From NCBI GenBank assembly GCA_047967505.1, contig CM106541.1: 64,000 nucleotides of DNA, one strand, 5' to 3'. Each line of letters starts with the position of its first letter. Within the stretch, counting starts at the first letter, position 1. Both the position numbers and the translations under genes were made by a program. A model generated the notes under the pieces. The model saw only the letters and a list, made by a program, of their open reading frames with translations. It did not search any database and was not told the DNA's origin. Below, piece by piece: positions 10,031 through 23,035 of the stretch. This stretch comes from Dipteris shenzhenensis (Eukaryota > Polypodiophyta > Polypodiopsida > Gleicheniales).

Positions 10031-13000
10031 CTTTCATCACCAAGAATAAAGAGTGATTGATCCAACTTTTCTCAGGCAATGACTAGAACGAATTTTGGAT
10101 AGATTTTCTCACAGAGATCATCTATAACAAGTTTAGATACTTGGTCTAGGCATGCTTGCACATTATGAGGTTCTTGATTAAGTAGTCCCAAACCACTACA
10201 TGGTTCTTAGACCTGGTTTGACACAAGAAATGTGGGAGATAAGATATCGAAGGCCCATAATGGAGGGCTAAAGGTCATGAAGGGAAAATTGTAAGTGCTA
10301 GATATGGTTGGGAGACTTTGGCTCCAGTTTTGGTAGGACTGTTTAATGACGTGATTTGTTGTAGTTTCACTTACCTGGATAGAAAATTCTATCATGCCCA
10401 TCCTCTAAGTCCGGTAACCAAACAACCTTCCGTCTCATGATAGGTCATCTCTTAGCCGAGATTTATGGCATTGACTTTGAGACACATCAACCACAACAAG
10501 ATCGAAGTCGAGGGAAAGTAGGTTTTTGTCACAATTTGGTCCTATTTTTTTGTTCAAGTTGAGGGCAAGGCTAGGCATCAAATGAAGGCTTTGGACATTG
10601 TGCTTCGTATCTACCTATAAGTTATCAAGGGTGACTATCTTGGCAGTAACAGTACTTGATGAGAGAGTTTTCGTACTATAGGGAAGAATAAAGCAAGTTC
10701 GAAGAATAAACAAGGTGAGGATCCCACTAAGGCCTTGCCTTTTGAAGTGACATTATAAGTTTTAGTGTAAAGTAGCTCCATAAATATTTCCAATAACTTG
10801 TTAAAGGGAAACGATGGGTGTAAATTGGAAGGAAAGGAAAAGAGACAACGCAAGTGAGGGTGACGGAATATGGGGAATGGTCGATGAGTAAAAGAGAGGA
10901 GAGAAAAGAGGCAAAAGAGGCATGTGGTGGATGGACCATTAAATAAAAGTGGGGACGTGCCTATTTTGGCAAGAGTGGTGTCATGTAAATAGACAAAGAG
11001 AGCCTCTATCTTTAGAGAGAGAGACGTGACAAAAGACAACCATTTAGGATCTCCACAACAAAAGACAAGAACATTTAGGACCTCCACAAGCAAACAAAAA
11101 CCTTAAACCCTAAACACATTAGAAGCTCTTAAACTACTACTAATGCACGCACAAAGCTCATACTAATCACAATTTGCATGGTCAAATTGATCAAATGAAC
11201 TAACTTCAAAACTATGGACCTAAAAACCAAGACATCCCTTAGGACCCTTGCAGGGTCCAAAAAAGGTTACACTTGTTTGGTCTAACCTCGAGGAGTTATC
11301 CATTTTCTTTGATAGTCTCAAGAAGAGATAGCCTATATCAGGGTATTGATTTTGCTTTACATTGTCCTTTGCAGATGGCTTAGATAAGAACCACACGTCA
11401 TTAATTGTTTGAGATAAGCTACATGGAGACTTTCAGTGATACCAGGGCATGAGTTGCATAGTCTCATGCTATCTATATGTACGGATCATGTGTTCTTTAT
11501 GTAGATGGTGGTTCAATTGTTTCAATTGCAAGGCTAAAGCTATTGTGCTTTGATGTGTCTAGGCCAAAATACCTCTTTTTCATTGATTGGTTAGATTATT
11601 AGCTACATATGACTCGAATGAGGCTAAAAAAGAATAGAATGGAGTGACTACTAGTCTTGATGCTTTCTTGCCTCAGTTTCAGTATAATGTAGGCAAAGTT
11701 CTAAGCATAGCTCTAGAGTTTGATGGGACCTTTTAAAATCACATGCATGCAATGAGTTTGAGATGGAGAATAAGAAGTACCTACTTTGGTATTGTTTTCT
11801 CGTGACTTTTCCTTGAAGAGAGTGAGGGGTGTGTATGGGGTCACAAGACGTTTCATAAGATTGAGTTTACAAATGGGTGGATAACCCTTGTTAAGAGCTG
11901 ATGCCTAGACCATGCATCTACCTAGATACGAGAGGTTGTTTAGACCTTTTGCACTTACAGGGCCTTAGTCTTTGGTTGATCCCTCTTTTATGTTTTCTAT
12001 GGGGTGTAAGTTCTAGAGGGATCTTCTTGTTTAGGTGAGGAACAAGTTGCTGAGGATGGCTTTATTCAAAGACCCGTATATCTTCAAATCCACTTATGAC
12101 ACGCATTACCGTTTGCCTTGGGTCAACTCTTAGTCTAATTGCACAGCTTGAGGGTTGAAAACATGGCAAGATATTATTCTTTCCAATAAGAGGATATGCT
12201 TGAGATGTGAACCTGAAAGGGATGGTATCGAGGATTGAAACAAGCCGGAAGATTATCCTTCCCAATTATAGGATATACTTGAGAATGTGACTCCCAAGGT
12301 CAGTGTTAAGGACCGTTGGCTCTTAGATTGTATAGCATAGTGTGAAGTCAAAGATTTGTTCCACTGTCTTTTCGTGAATGTTTTAGTGACTTGTTTTATT
12401 TTGTCAAATATTAAAAATAGAGATACTTTGCTCTTTTCATTTTTGAGATAAGGAAACATATAGACCACCTATTGCTGGATATCACACATAAACAAATCAC
12501 CCTCCTTGTGGGAGGATTATGAAGAGAGGGATGAAAGTAGGATGGTGAGGGCTTGATCATCCAGTAGATCCCATGGACCAATGGCCGATATAAACTAGTG
12601 TACGTATCTCTTCCTCATCGATCTCAATTATCATACGCGTGGTAGAGATGTCCGTCCTTGTAGATCATCCAACTAGAGGAGTTTGCAATGATAGGTCTAG
12701 GGGATTGGTGACCAATAGATACCAAGGGTTTATTTTCGGTAGAGGTCATGCATTGACAACAAGAGAGCATGTGTTTTGAGACATAGATCCCACATCCCTT
12801 CCACTTAGTTTGTTGATTGTACATTCTATGATCGTTGCGAGACATAGGAGATGCATTGAGGTATAGGTCAATAGATATATCCAGTTTAACTCTTCACTTT
12901 GTTTTGTGGTTTATCTTCTATTTATTGACACACATTCTCTTTGAGATTTTGATAATTTCTAGAACGTTTCCTTCATAGGCAAAGGATAAGGCATCTCGCT

Positions 13001-13205
13001 TGCGGAGATGTATGAGAAGTTGTGATTTCTTTAAAATACTAATTTTTCTTTGATTTCAAGTCTAGTCATTTTTGTTCAATGCACTGTGGTCACATGGGCA
13101 TCACTATAGAGCAGGTTGATGTGAATCGTAATACATTCGGTCATGGGGGAGTCATGAAAAATTTCTCCTAAGAGAGTCGAGTTGGTTCAAGCGATAACCA
13201 AATAG

Positions 13206-13366
13206 GTGAAAGTGCGCTAGATTACATTGAAATGATACAAGCTATCATGAATGTTAATAGGGGAAAGTGAGCTGAATTACATCGAAATGATACAAGATAT
13301 CATGAATGTTAATAGGGGAAAGTGAGCTAAATTACATTGAAATAATACAAAATATCATGAAAGTGA
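13206..13366. repeat. Three tandem copies of a 55-bp unit
   Basis: GAAATGATACAAGCTATCATG and flanks recur at 55-bp spacing (13206, 13261, 13316). GGGGAAAGTGAGCT and AATGTTAATAG mark the unit edges. Confidence 0.85.
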
Positions 13367-15110
13367 GATTTCAAGAATGCAACATATTGGACATGAAATG
13401 GGAAATGGTTCAAAGTTGTTTGTAGAGGAATTCAAGAACATGTGAGAAAAGATTTGAATGCTTTTTTTGCCATTGACTTATCCAAATTTGGGATGACCTT
13501 ACAGCTACATTTGTTCTACCTCATCATTGTGAATAGGTAGATACATTTTTGTACTATTCTTCTTGCATAGTTTGGAATATATATTTTGCAGTTTTTGATA
13601 TATCTAATAACATAAGTTATTCTTAGGTTATTTTTCAATCAAATCATTTGGACACAAAATGGTGGTATGTGATTTGAGTTCTACAAAGGAAGCAATGTGT
13701 CTTTAAAGGTGAAGACATCAACGAAGAGATGCGAAATGCATGTTAGATGCAATGGAAGCAAGCACATCCCATGCCCCTACCCTACGTCATGATCCAACTG
13801 CTATCTAATCTCCATAAGATACTAACAATGTAAGCTCTTGGAATCATTACTCAAACCTAGGTGGGCGGATATAGGCTTTGTTGTGGCATTGAAGACTTAG
13901 CACATGATGAACATGATAGTTTGGATGTGTTGTTAGAGGATCATGATAATTAAGATCCATCTACACATATATAATTGTCTATGCAACACAAATTTATTAT
14001 GCTATAATGTTCTTGCAAGAGCTCAGGAAATCATGTATTATATTATGGTTTAAATCTAGCTACCTTTGTGTTAATGGTTTTACAAAATTTCCATGCAATA
14101 CTCTATGAATACTCATAATGTATTTTATAAAAATAATGGAAAATTTTGCAAATTTGCAAGAGAGTGCATTTTAGAATATTCTTGATTTTGCTTAGATCTC
14201 CTTCTAGCATGCTTGACATGTCAAGTCCAGTGACAACTATAGCATATGGGCTGCATGATGTGATGCCTATTCAACTAATTGAAATTGCCAAATTAGAAAA
14301 ACATGAATAATTACAGCCACTGGGCGTGTATGCATGAGAGCAAACCGAGGTAGCTAAGGACCACAGGCCAAGAGACATAATAGGAGGAACAACCCGACAA
14401 GGACTTGAAATCACCAACATATGGTAAGGGAGTTTAGAATTGATAGAGGGACCCTAATATCATTCTATTAATATGAACCAAAAGAAAAATTTAAAGACCA
14501 GACATGCCTTGGAATCATCACAATGTGATCAGGGAGTTCAGATTTGATGAAGCATCTGTATTTGCATTGTGGTGATTAGAAACCCACTCGGTCTTGAAAT
14601 CATGGCCATAATCACCTGCCATAATCACCTTGTAGTGATTTAAATGCAATAAAGAAGTTCAAAATTATGACATTGCGATAAGGAAGGTTAGGATGGATAG
14701 AGGGGCCCTAATCACATTTTAGTGATCTAAACAAGAAATAGAATAAGACAAACCTAATAAGATTCTCAATCATCACAATAAGGGAGTTTTGAGCTCAAAC
14801 AGGGCCTCTTGCATTAGGCCCTTAAGAAACTTGATTAGAGGGTTGGCCAATGAGGAGCCTCACGCATTTAAATTATCGAGGATTCTAAACTTCTCCTCAT
14901 TGGTGTACAAAAGGGCTTGTTAGATATTTCCCCCCTTTCACCACACTAAAGGGGAATTTAAAATCTAGGCTCACAATTGTGGCCATTGGATCAATGAAGA
15001 GCATCAAGGGCCTAAAATACATATTCATCATCGTCGTTGATCTCAGAGGATCTGATGGCTCATATTTGATGGCGTGCACATCATTGTTGTTCCTGGCGGT
15101 TGGCTTTGGG

Positions 15111-15296
15111 CCATTAGATCAATGTAGATCTAATGGCTATATTAGATCAATGTAGATCTAATGGCTATGGTAGGCTGTACAGTGAGCAAGGGACACATGG
15201 CGTGACTCCGATGGGGATTTGATTTGACGATGCACATGGTATTTTAGGTGCATGGCTGCTGGCTTTGGGCCATTAGATCAATATAGATCTAATGAT
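15111..15296. repeat. Repeated short hairpin CCATTAGATC/GATCTAATGG
   Basis: CCATTAGATC, a six-base loop AATGTA, then GATCTAATGG forms a hairpin at 15111-15136. The same stem recurs at about 15141-15162 and 15271-15296. The surrounding sequence (GGCTTTGGGCCATTAGATC and GACACATGGC) is also repeated, so this is a duplicated block of about 155 bp. Confidence 0.75.
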
Positions 15297-15954
15297 TGTG
15301 GCGAGCTGTATGTAGACAAGGAGACACATGGCATGCTTGCCACCCGACTTGGCACACGGTTGCCCAAAAGTACTTATGACCTTGTATTGACAATCTAATG
15401 GTGTGCATTCGGTGCCAATCGTGCACCATTAGATCTTACTTTAATCCTAAGCTATGCAATAGGTGCCCGTTGCATGCCCTTAGATGTACCCCTCTCACAT
15501 ATCAAGCCTTAAATGCCTCCATTTATGGCCATTGGATCCACTTGCTCATCCAATGGATAAGAAAACATAGCAAAATTCCACCATAGGATCAAGATCAAAG
15601 ATCAAAGATCAATGGTCATAATGGGCCTCTTATTATGCACTATTGGATGGGAGTTGGAATGCATCGAAGCCTCCAAAGTGCCGCAACATGTATTTAATGC
15701 CTCGCGTCCTCTTTAAAAGGCATCAAAATCCCTCCTTACCATGAGCTCTTTACCTAGAATTAAGGAATCAATCCACTTTCCTAATCTCTCCCTTATGAGG
15801 CCCTTTTTGAGATCAAAATTCCCCTAATGCAATGTCATAACAAAGTCCAGAATCAATGGATGGGTCCTAATCACATTGTAGTGATCTGAACGACAAAAGG
15901 AATAAGAAAAATGCAACATGAAAATCAGAAGAATAACATGTTGGAAGAAAAATT

Positions 15955-16190
15955 GAAGGAGGTGGAGGTAGCAGAGGCCCGAGAGAGTAGTTGGACTTTT
16001 AGAGGGTCAAAGAAAGAGGGTGAAGCTAGCACAAGTTTGAGGAAGAGGTTGGGGAGGGCACAAAAGTGAGGGTGGGGAGGCCGTGGAAGAGAGTGGAGCT
16101 TGTAGAGGTTAGAGGAAGAGGGTGGAGCTTGCGTGGATTAGAGGAAGAAGAACTTGGGGAGGTTGAGCAGGTGAGGATGGGGAGGCCATG
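15955..16190. repeat. Purine-rich degenerate repeat
   Basis: Imperfect repeats of GAGGAAGAGGGTGGAGCTTG-like sequence, almost entirely A and G on the plus strand. No coding assignment. Confidence 0.6.
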
Positions 16191-16243
16191 TAGAATTGAA
16201 CGAAGGGGCCCTCATCGCATGTATTAGCACAACATGCCATGAA

Positions 16244-16480
16244 TGATTTAAAAAAAAGGGCATACTAAATATTCCTACATGCAAATACACGATTGCTTTC
16301 AAAAACAAGGAGACTACATTTGGAGGCCACACATCAATTGCATGCAGAGTATGTGTCGAGCGCATTGAGGAGTTGCTACGTCGACGTACGACTGATGCAT
16401 TGGCAGAGTATTTGCGGGCTCTTTCAAGAAACATGAGTGTTAACATGGAGCAGATGGGCTCACTCTTGGAAGCTCTTTAG
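16244..16480 (+). other. Unassigned open frame without ATG start
   Basis: One frame is open for 78 codons between stops. It includes CRVCVERIEELLRRRTTDAL followed by the helical AEYLRALSRNMSVNMEQ and ends at TAG. Composition (Leu, Glu, Arg, heptad-like spacing) looks more protein-like than neighbouring frames, so it may be an exon or a retroelement gag scrap. I do not recognise it. Confidence 0.25.
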
Positions 16481-17208
16481 GGTGATGTGCAGGTGGAATG
16501 GGATAGGCAGGTGAGTTTGGGAGTTGTAAGGTGCAAACTGTGTTTGGGAGCCATTTGAAGGGAAGCTTGAGTGCGGAACTGGGCTGCCCTGGAGATTCAC
16601 TAGGATTTTTGCATGTGTTGGACTGGTAGAATGAAGTGGCGATTGGGTGTGTGTATAATCCACCCCATCCTCCATGTTTATATGAGCATGCATCATGGAG
16701 TTGGTAAGGCTTGGGTTGGCAATGATGCTCCTCCTTGTGGTGAGGGCGTCATTTGTGTGAGCTACCTTGTCGATTTTTATACCATTGATGCTATGTAGAT
16801 ACGGATGCTGTCGAGTGGGTACGGCTAGAGCAGTGTCTTTTGTGAATGGGCAGATGGAGGGCGGAGTGACGTTGGATAGGCAAAGTGTAGTCGAACTTTG
16901 CTACGATGCCTGTGGAGAATCGAAGTTGGTGGGTTGTAGGGTCGGATAGGGGTGGACACAATGGTCGGATGGATGTCAGACTAGGGTGGGCAGATTGGAT
17001 GCAAGACTAAACACACAAACAAGGCATCAGGCCTCAGTCGGACTTCAAAAAGGTAGAAAAGATACGTGCAGTGCGTGTGCGATGGATCAGAGTCGACGGA
17101 TTGGCATAGTGTGGTCCCCGTCAGAACTGTGGAGAAGTTCTCTATTGGTTTTCTCAGACTTCGGTTGGAAACACGTTGGAACATCCTCGGAGCATAGCTC
17201 ATCACGTC
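16481..17208. other. Unassigned stretch
   Basis: Several short open frames on both strands with no recognisable domain. It is possibly the eroded 3' part or LTR of the adjacent minus-strand gypsy element, but I cannot identify LTR boundaries. Confidence 0.4.
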
Positions 17209-18823
17209 TTAATCTTGTGGCAGGATCTTCTCACCAGCAACATCACTTTTGTTTATTGTAGGGTAATGTGAGTATACTTGAACTGTATTCAAAGTGTGGC
17301 CATATCTTTGTTGCATTGTTGGTGGAATTGGGTCAAACTGTACTGGTAGTTGCTGTTCATGTGATTGTTGGCTAGGATCGTTCTCAGAGCTGTCAGACAA
17401 CTATTCTGTATTTATCTTTGAAGGCTTCATTGGAAAGCTGCATGATACCATATTAGTGAGCAGATAGGTTGAAACAAGGATCGAATAATCGTGTACCTCA
17501 GACTGGTTCTGCAGTGAAATTGTGTTAATCTTTGCCTATGTTGGATCAGGGCCAATGTAAGGCTTTATTCAAAAACCATTGACTAGTTTTTCAAAGGAGT
17601 TGCCATGTAGGTCTGCCAACAAAAATGTTCCTTGCTCATAGGTATCAAAATCACTCTGAATGGACCATCATACCTTAATTTGAATTTACATGGCATTTTG
17701 CCCAGTTTAGTGTTGAACATCAACACTAAGTCTCCTTTTTTGAAAAGCTTGAATTTAATATTTCCGTTGATTCAGGCTACTCTTCTTCTTTGAATAATGT
17801 CAGCTGTATGAGAGCTAGCCAATTTATCTTCAGCCAATTGTAAAAGTTGCTCCAACCTAGCATTTATGGAGTTTTCTGGTGAAAGTTTGTTGTCAATTGC
17901 TACTCTAAGACGTCCTACAACAAACTCCATGCGTACCACTGCTTCATACACTAGCTTGAAAGGTGTTAACCCTGTGGCCACCTTGTGTGCTGTCCTGAGA
18001 GCCCAAAGCATTGAATCTCAACGCTGATCCCAATCTTGTGGGTGATCAGCAATTGTTCTTCTGTAAACTTTTCTCATGAGCTTGTTGGAGCTTTCAGCCA
18101 ATCCATTGGCTTGTGGGTAATATGCTGTGGATTTTTTGTGCAGCATCATGTGCATCTTGGTCATTTTTTTGATGGTTTTGTTAATGAAATGGGTTCCTCT
18201 ATCAGATACAATCTCAATTGGAACACCAAATCTGGTTACAATATTGTGATACAAAAAATGTGCAATTGTTCTAGCTTTGCATGTCTTTAATGCTATAGCC
18301 TCAACCCATTTAGTGCAATAATCAGTAGCACCAAGGATATATTGATTACTTGAGAATTTGGTTGGAGGTTTGATTGGTCCAATAAAGTCCAATACCCACT
18401 TTTGAAAAGGTCCTAATGGAAGAATGGGTTGATGTGGCATTTTGTCACTATCCATTGGTTTGTCATCCCTTTGACATGACAAGCATGATTTGGCATAATT
18501 GTGTGCATCTTTTAATACTGTGGGCCACCATAATCCAGCTTGTAAGATTTTCTTTCCTGTGATATCACCTAAGAAGCAGCCTCCTGTTGGGACTCCATGT
18601 GCCTCGGCTAGTACAGCTTTTTGCTCATGGTCTTGGACACACCTTTTGATGACTTGGTCAATACCTCTTCTGTACAATACTCTAGCACAATGACAAGGAA
18701 AGGTCTGCTTTGCAATACTAACTTTTTTCTTTGATCCCTATTCAATGTATCTGGAATCAGTCCATCAGTAAGGAAAAATAACATCTTGTCATACCAGTTT
18801 GGTGTTTCTTCGATCCTTACCAT
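17209..18823 (-). pseudogene. Ty3/gypsy integrase, decayed
   Basis: Minus-strand frames give, in order: LQSRPFLVI and YRRGIDQVIKRC, an H2C2 zinc-binding segment (CLSCQRDD), then the catalytic core with KWVLDFIGP, ATDYCTKWVEA and FGVPIEIVSDRGTHF, and a C-terminal part ATGLTPFKLVYEAVVRMEFV with NSINARLEQLLQLAEDKLAS. The D, D and E-region spacing is that of a retroviral-type integrase that would insert element cDNA. Frames break near 18680, 18018 and 17772, so it is inactive. The Asp/Ser/Gln-rich frame at 17209-17400 may be the pol C-terminal tail. Confidence 0.88.
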
Positions 18824-19184
18824 AAATATACCTGCATCACGGAGTTCATCTAGGATGCCAGTTGGAGCTTCTCCTGACTGGTCTTCTTAAATAATCAGCT
18901 ATGGTATGTTGTTTACTTGGTCTATGCACCATAGTGTAATCAAACTCTTGTAGCAAAAGCATCCATCTTGCAAGTCTTCCTATTAGTTACTGCTTATTTA
19001 CCAAATAAATCAAAGCCTAGTGGTCAACATGAAAATTCACCTTGTTAGAAAGCAAGTAATGTCTAAACTTATGCAATGCATAAATCATACCAAGTGCCTC
19101 TATTTCTATAACTGCATGGTTTCTTTCATGTTTGCTTAAGATCCTGCTTGCATAGTACACAGGTCGGAACCATTTTGGTGTTTT

Positions 19185-19601
19185 CTATTGCATTAGTACT
19201 ACACCAACTACTGAATCTGAGGCATCCACAAATACTTCAAGAGGAAGATACCAATCAAGGGGTTGTAGGATAGGTGCCTCTATCAGCATCTTTTTCAAAA
19301 TGCTGAATGCATCTTCTTGAGGGCTTCCCCAAATGAATGGTTCTATATCTCTAGTCAGCTTTATGAGAGGATAACAACAAATATCTGCAGGGTATCTCAG
19401 AAATCTGCAATGCCATTTGATTTGGCCTAAAAATCTTTGAAGTTGTTTGATGTTTTTTTGGGCTTTAGCATTTTGAATTGCTAAAACCTTGTTAGGATCA
19501 ATCTCCATTCCTTGTTGTGAGATAATATGTCCTAACAGAATTCCTCTACTACAGCAAAAGCACACTTTGCTGGATTTAAACAAAGAACAGCAAATTTGCA
19601 T
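19185..19601 (-). pseudogene. Ty3/gypsy RT connection / RNase H region
   Basis: Contains GILLGHIISQQGMEIDPNKV, IKQLQRFLGQIKWHCRFLR and the RNase H start LEVFVDASDSVVGVVLMQ. These are the thumb/connection and first RNase H strand of Ty3/gypsy pol. It is separated from the RT core by a frameshift near 19560 and truncated after VVLMQ. Confidence 0.88.
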
Positions 19602-20235
19602 CTAGCAAAGCATAGTCCTAAGTGATTTAAGTGTTCCACCATTTTCCCAAAAAATGAGAAATCATCCAAAAAAATCTTCATGAAGGATGTGAGGTACTCT
19701 TCAAATACTTCTTGTATATATTTTTGAAAAGTAGGTGGGGCATTCTTCAGTCCAAAAGTCATCACATTTGATGCAAACACACCCCATTATGTGACAAAAG
19801 TAGTTTTATCTCTATCTTTTGGAGCCATTCTGATTTGGTTTTACCCACTGAAACCATCCAAAAAGCTATAAATTTCATGTCCAGCTACAACATCAAAAGT
19901 AATGAATCACAAAATGGTAATGGAAATGGATCAGTAATGGTGGTTGCATCTAACTTTCTATAGTCTACACAGATTCTCAGTTTCCCATTTTTCTTTGGAA
20001 CAATGACAATAGGAGATAACCATGTGACATGTTGTAGAGGATATATGAAACCAACTCTTAATAACTTGTTAATCTCTTCTTTGACCAGCTTGGCATAATT
20101 TGGATTCATCCTATATCTTCTTTGTATGATTGGTACTACATCAGTCTTCAGATTGATTCTATGTTGACATAATTTAGGATCTACCCTTTTCATATTAGTG
20201 TAGTGCCATGCAAAAATATATTTATACTGCATCAA
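19532..20235 (-). pseudogene. Ty3/gypsy reverse transcriptase core, decayed
   Basis: Two minus-strand frames: 20235-19885 carries RINLKTDVVPIIQRRYRMNP, SPIVIVPKKNGKLRICVDYR and KLDATTITDPFPLPF; 19780-19532 carries MTFGLKNAPPTFQKYI and the catalytic FLDDFS, the usual variant of the YxDD box in this group. About 100 bp between them hold stops. The 5' part of the element (gag, protease) is missing because a plus-strand copia LTR begins at 20239. Confidence 0.9.
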
Positions 20236-20238
20236 TAA

Positions 20239-20526
20239 TGATGGGATATCTCAAGGTGTATGCCTCAGGCACACCTTGGTTTCTATGTGTGAGTGCTAGA
20301 GGCACAGTTAGGTGCCTACAAGCACAGTTAGGTGGTGGAGAGCCACATAGGATGATTGAGAGAATCTAGGAGTAGATTGAGGAGATGATTGTGGAGCTCT
20401 GAAGTCATCAGTGATGTCAGTGAGCATGTATGAGGTGCCTACTTAAGGACCTCACTCTTCTTCATTCCATAATACAAGTATTCTGAGTTTGTGTCCACTC
20501 TTTCCTTTCCTTTCAGTTTACCAACA
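20239..20526 (+). mobile_element. Copia family B 5' LTR (288 bp)
   Basis: Starts TGATGGGATATCTCAAGG and ends CAGTTTACCAACA, directly followed by an initiator-Met-tRNA primer site. It lies four bases from the broken gypsy RT frame, so it probably inserted into that gypsy copy. No second copy of this LTR is in the window, so the left boundary rests on the TG start and expected length. Confidence 0.72.
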
Positions 20527-20540
20527 TGGTATCAGAGCCC
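20527..20540 (+). other. Primer-binding site (tRNA-iMet)
   Basis: TGGTATCAGAGCCC, complementary to the 3' end of plant initiator methionine tRNA, lies immediately downstream of the LTR. Confidence 0.88.
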
Positions 20541-21393
20541 TTTGATCCCCCTTAGGCCCATTTTTGCCACATCACCTTCTTCTTCTTCATCATCATCTTC
20601 TCCATTTTCCTCCTTCTTCCCAAAATCTTTGAGAGCTTGGTTCTCCGCTTACAAACGACCATTGCCCAAACCCTCTGAGCTAGAAACTCCTCTAGTATGG
20701 GCGAACTTCCACATGCAAGCAATTGAAAAAAAAAGTCTCTGTTGGCTGCCATTCTCCAAACAACGCATTTTTTTGCCATTCTTCTATTACTCAATACTCC
20801 CTGCCTGCTCCGCCATTGCTTGAGCCCTCTTAGGAGTGGATGGGCGACCTTAAGACGAAGATTTTGAGTCATTTTTCAGCTCATTTGGTTTAGTAACGAA
20901 GGAGAAATCGTCAAAACTCAGGTTCAGCCTATAGCAACTCCCCTGAGCAAAAGCACACAGCATTTCGTCCAACCTCTGTGCTGGACCCTCTCTAGTATAT
21001 GAGCTTTCTTTTGCTTCAAAAAGCCCTCTTTTCCTTGCTTTGAAGAGTGAGCTACAAGCCCTCCAAGTTCAGCCTTTTGGTTTTGACAGTTTTGGACAAG
21101 TTTTTGAAGATGATGCTACATAAAATGCTACTCTAGCATTTCTGGTTTTTTGAAACTTTCAATAACTTCAGTACAAGTGTGGCTTCAGTTTTGTTTTGAA
21201 TTGCTAGACCTGGTTTTGACTGGAAAGTATTCATTTTAGCCACTTCTATGAAGCATGTAAGCAGAAGCATCATTGATTGAATATTGGTCACTAGTCTTTG
21301 CTACATCAAGTGCTCATATTTTGGAAGTCTTTCAGTTATTTTTTGCCTTGTAAGAGAGATAGACACTGCCCAATATCTGGGTTAGACCCTCTC
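20541..21393 (+). other. Copia family B 5' leader
   Basis: Untranslated leader between the primer site and gag. It contains a TCTTCATCATC-rich patch (20576-20615) and no domain-bearing ORF. Confidence 0.6.
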
Positions 21394-22224
21394 ATGGGTA
21401 CCCTATTGAATCTAGAGAAATTCAATGGAAAGGGCTTCCACACATGGCAGATGAAGGTGAAATTTGCATTGATGAGGGAGAACCTATGGGGACTTGTCAA
21501 ACCTACTCCTACCGCTTCTTCTATGGCCTCCAATGCTGGAGAATCCTCAACTCCGACACGACCGGCAAGGGATCCAGCTAGAGAAGAAAAAGCATATGGT
21601 ATCATTGCTCTTGCTTTAGGAGATGATTATATTCACCATATCTCTGACTTGGAGTCTCCTTCAGAAGCTTGGCAGAAGCTTGACATGATTTTTGGTGCTA
21701 GCTCTCACATCTCTAAACTATCACTTAAAATCTCTTTCTTTGAATTGAAGATGGCTAGTGGTACTACTTTAGTAGCTCATGTCAACTATATGTGGAGTCT
21801 TATGACTCAATGAGCTTCTATCAACTCTCCTATTACTCCAGATGATGCTATGGCAGTGTTACTTAAGAGTATGCCTGAAGAATATGATCACATAGTTACC
21901 ACTTTGAAAAATCTTCCTAATCCTAATCTTGAAGGTATTATCTCTGCCCTCCAAGAAGAAGAAAGGCATATGGAGCTAAGGAAAGGCAATGACACTGTTT
22001 ATGCTGTAAAAGTCCAGAAGGGCAAATATACCCCTTGCAATCACTGTGGAAAGACAAATCACCTTTCAAAGGACTGCTTCAAAATTAATCCATGCAAGCA
22101 CTGTGGCAAGAACAACCATAATGAGAAGTTTTGCAGAGCCAAAGCAAAGACAGAAAATGCAAATCTACTTTCAGTTGATGAGCCTCCACAAGATGAGGCA
22201 TCGTTTGAAGATTATGCATTTTAA
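21394..22224 (+). pseudogene. Copia family B gag with zinc knuckles
   Basis: From ATG at 21394 the frame reads MGTLLNLEKFNGKGFHTWQM, a typical copia Gag start, through EEKAYGIIALALGDDYIHHI and SEAWQKLDMIFGASS. An in-frame TGA at about 21811 interrupts it; the same frame then continues with DDAMAVLLKSMPEEYDHIVT and two CCHC knuckles, CNHCGKTNHLSKDC and CKHCGKNNHNEKFC, ending at 22224. Gag packages element RNA into virus-like particles. The stop codon makes this copy defective. A protease-like IVDFG appears near 22290, after which homology stops at about 22310. Confidence 0.88.
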
Positions 22225-22309
22225 AACATCTCTATGTATGCTCCAGATCTCTCTTTTTATGTCAAGGTACTCAGCCTGGATAGTCCTCCAAAATGAATTG
22301 TGGACTTTG

Positions 22310-22738
22310 GCAGGGACATCAATGGGGGCTCCTTTGTCACCAACTCGTAGACTTGGCGACGCACGTGTTCTTGAGCTGACCAATCTAGCATCTTGTCACC
22401 ATTTCGGAGAGTCGATCCTCGCAGCTTGGTACCAGCATGGGTAATTATGCTAATCTCTGGGCACACCAGCAGATCATCATCAAAAATGTGTACCATCAAA
22501 GTGCTGGGCATTTCCCAACCATCTTTTGCCACTCTACACGTTGCTGATCCCATTCCTGAGCCTCCAGGCATTCGTTCCCCCAATGGCCTTTGCCCAAACA
22601 AAACAAACAGGTCTTTGAACGATTTTGACCACCTCTCCTGCCTCCACGTCTGTATCTGTGAGATGGCATTCCCATCACATAAGTGCTTGATCGGATAACA
22701 CACCTAGTAGTGTGTTTTTTTACGGATGTGAGTGACAC
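22310..22738 (-). pseudogene. Gag-like fragment with one zinc knuckle
   Basis: The minus strand reads CLFCLGKGHWGNEC, a CCHC knuckle, followed by EWDQQRVEWQKMVGKC. After a frameshift near 22500 it continues HIFDDDLLVCPEISIITHAG. A basic Arg/Gly patch precedes the knuckle. It is a different family from the plus-strand gag it abuts, and only a fragment remains. Confidence 0.6.
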
Positions 22739-22810
22739 TAGAAAGGGAATTGCTGCACGAGAGGACGTCTAGAAATTGCAAATCCAAGAAGGGCAAATCC
22801 AAGAAGTCGA

Positions 22811-23035
22811 ATGATAGTGAAGATGATTCAGATGCAACCAGTTCGGATGGTAGGTCTAAGCACCAGTTCGGCGAATTTTGACTCAGAAGCTAAGACGAAG
22901 ACCTGGAGAGCCTGCAAAGGAAGTAAGGGTGCGCCAGTGGATTCTGGAGAAGGATCTGTACCTAAAGGCTTGAAGGGGATATGGTGTACTCACTGCCGCA
23001 ATCTTGGTCACTCTACAGTCCGAGTGTGCTCTTAA
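22811..23035 (+). pseudogene. Gag-like scrap with CCHC-type motif
   Basis: Contains GIWCTHCRNLGHSTVRVCS, a knuckle-like C-X2-C-X4-H-X5-C that is slightly off the canonical spacing, preceded by a Lys/Ser/Gly-rich segment. Probably another retroelement gag fragment. Confidence 0.4.

Larger units (their letters stand above)
10031..16243. other. Long non-coding stretch
   Basis: I see no recognisable coding sequence, RNA gene or intact element in these 6 kb. The minus-strand open frame at 10635-11093 has no family features. Small repeats at 13206-13366 and 15111-15296 and a purine-rich block at 15955-16190 are listed separately. An imperfect duplication around GGAAGATTATCCTTCCC lies at 12160-12300. 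Confidence 0.5.

Noticed and set aside
10635-11093. 152-codon minus-strand ORF
   Set aside because: Hydrophobic Phe/Ser/Leu composition from A- and G-rich DNA, no motif, no splice context.
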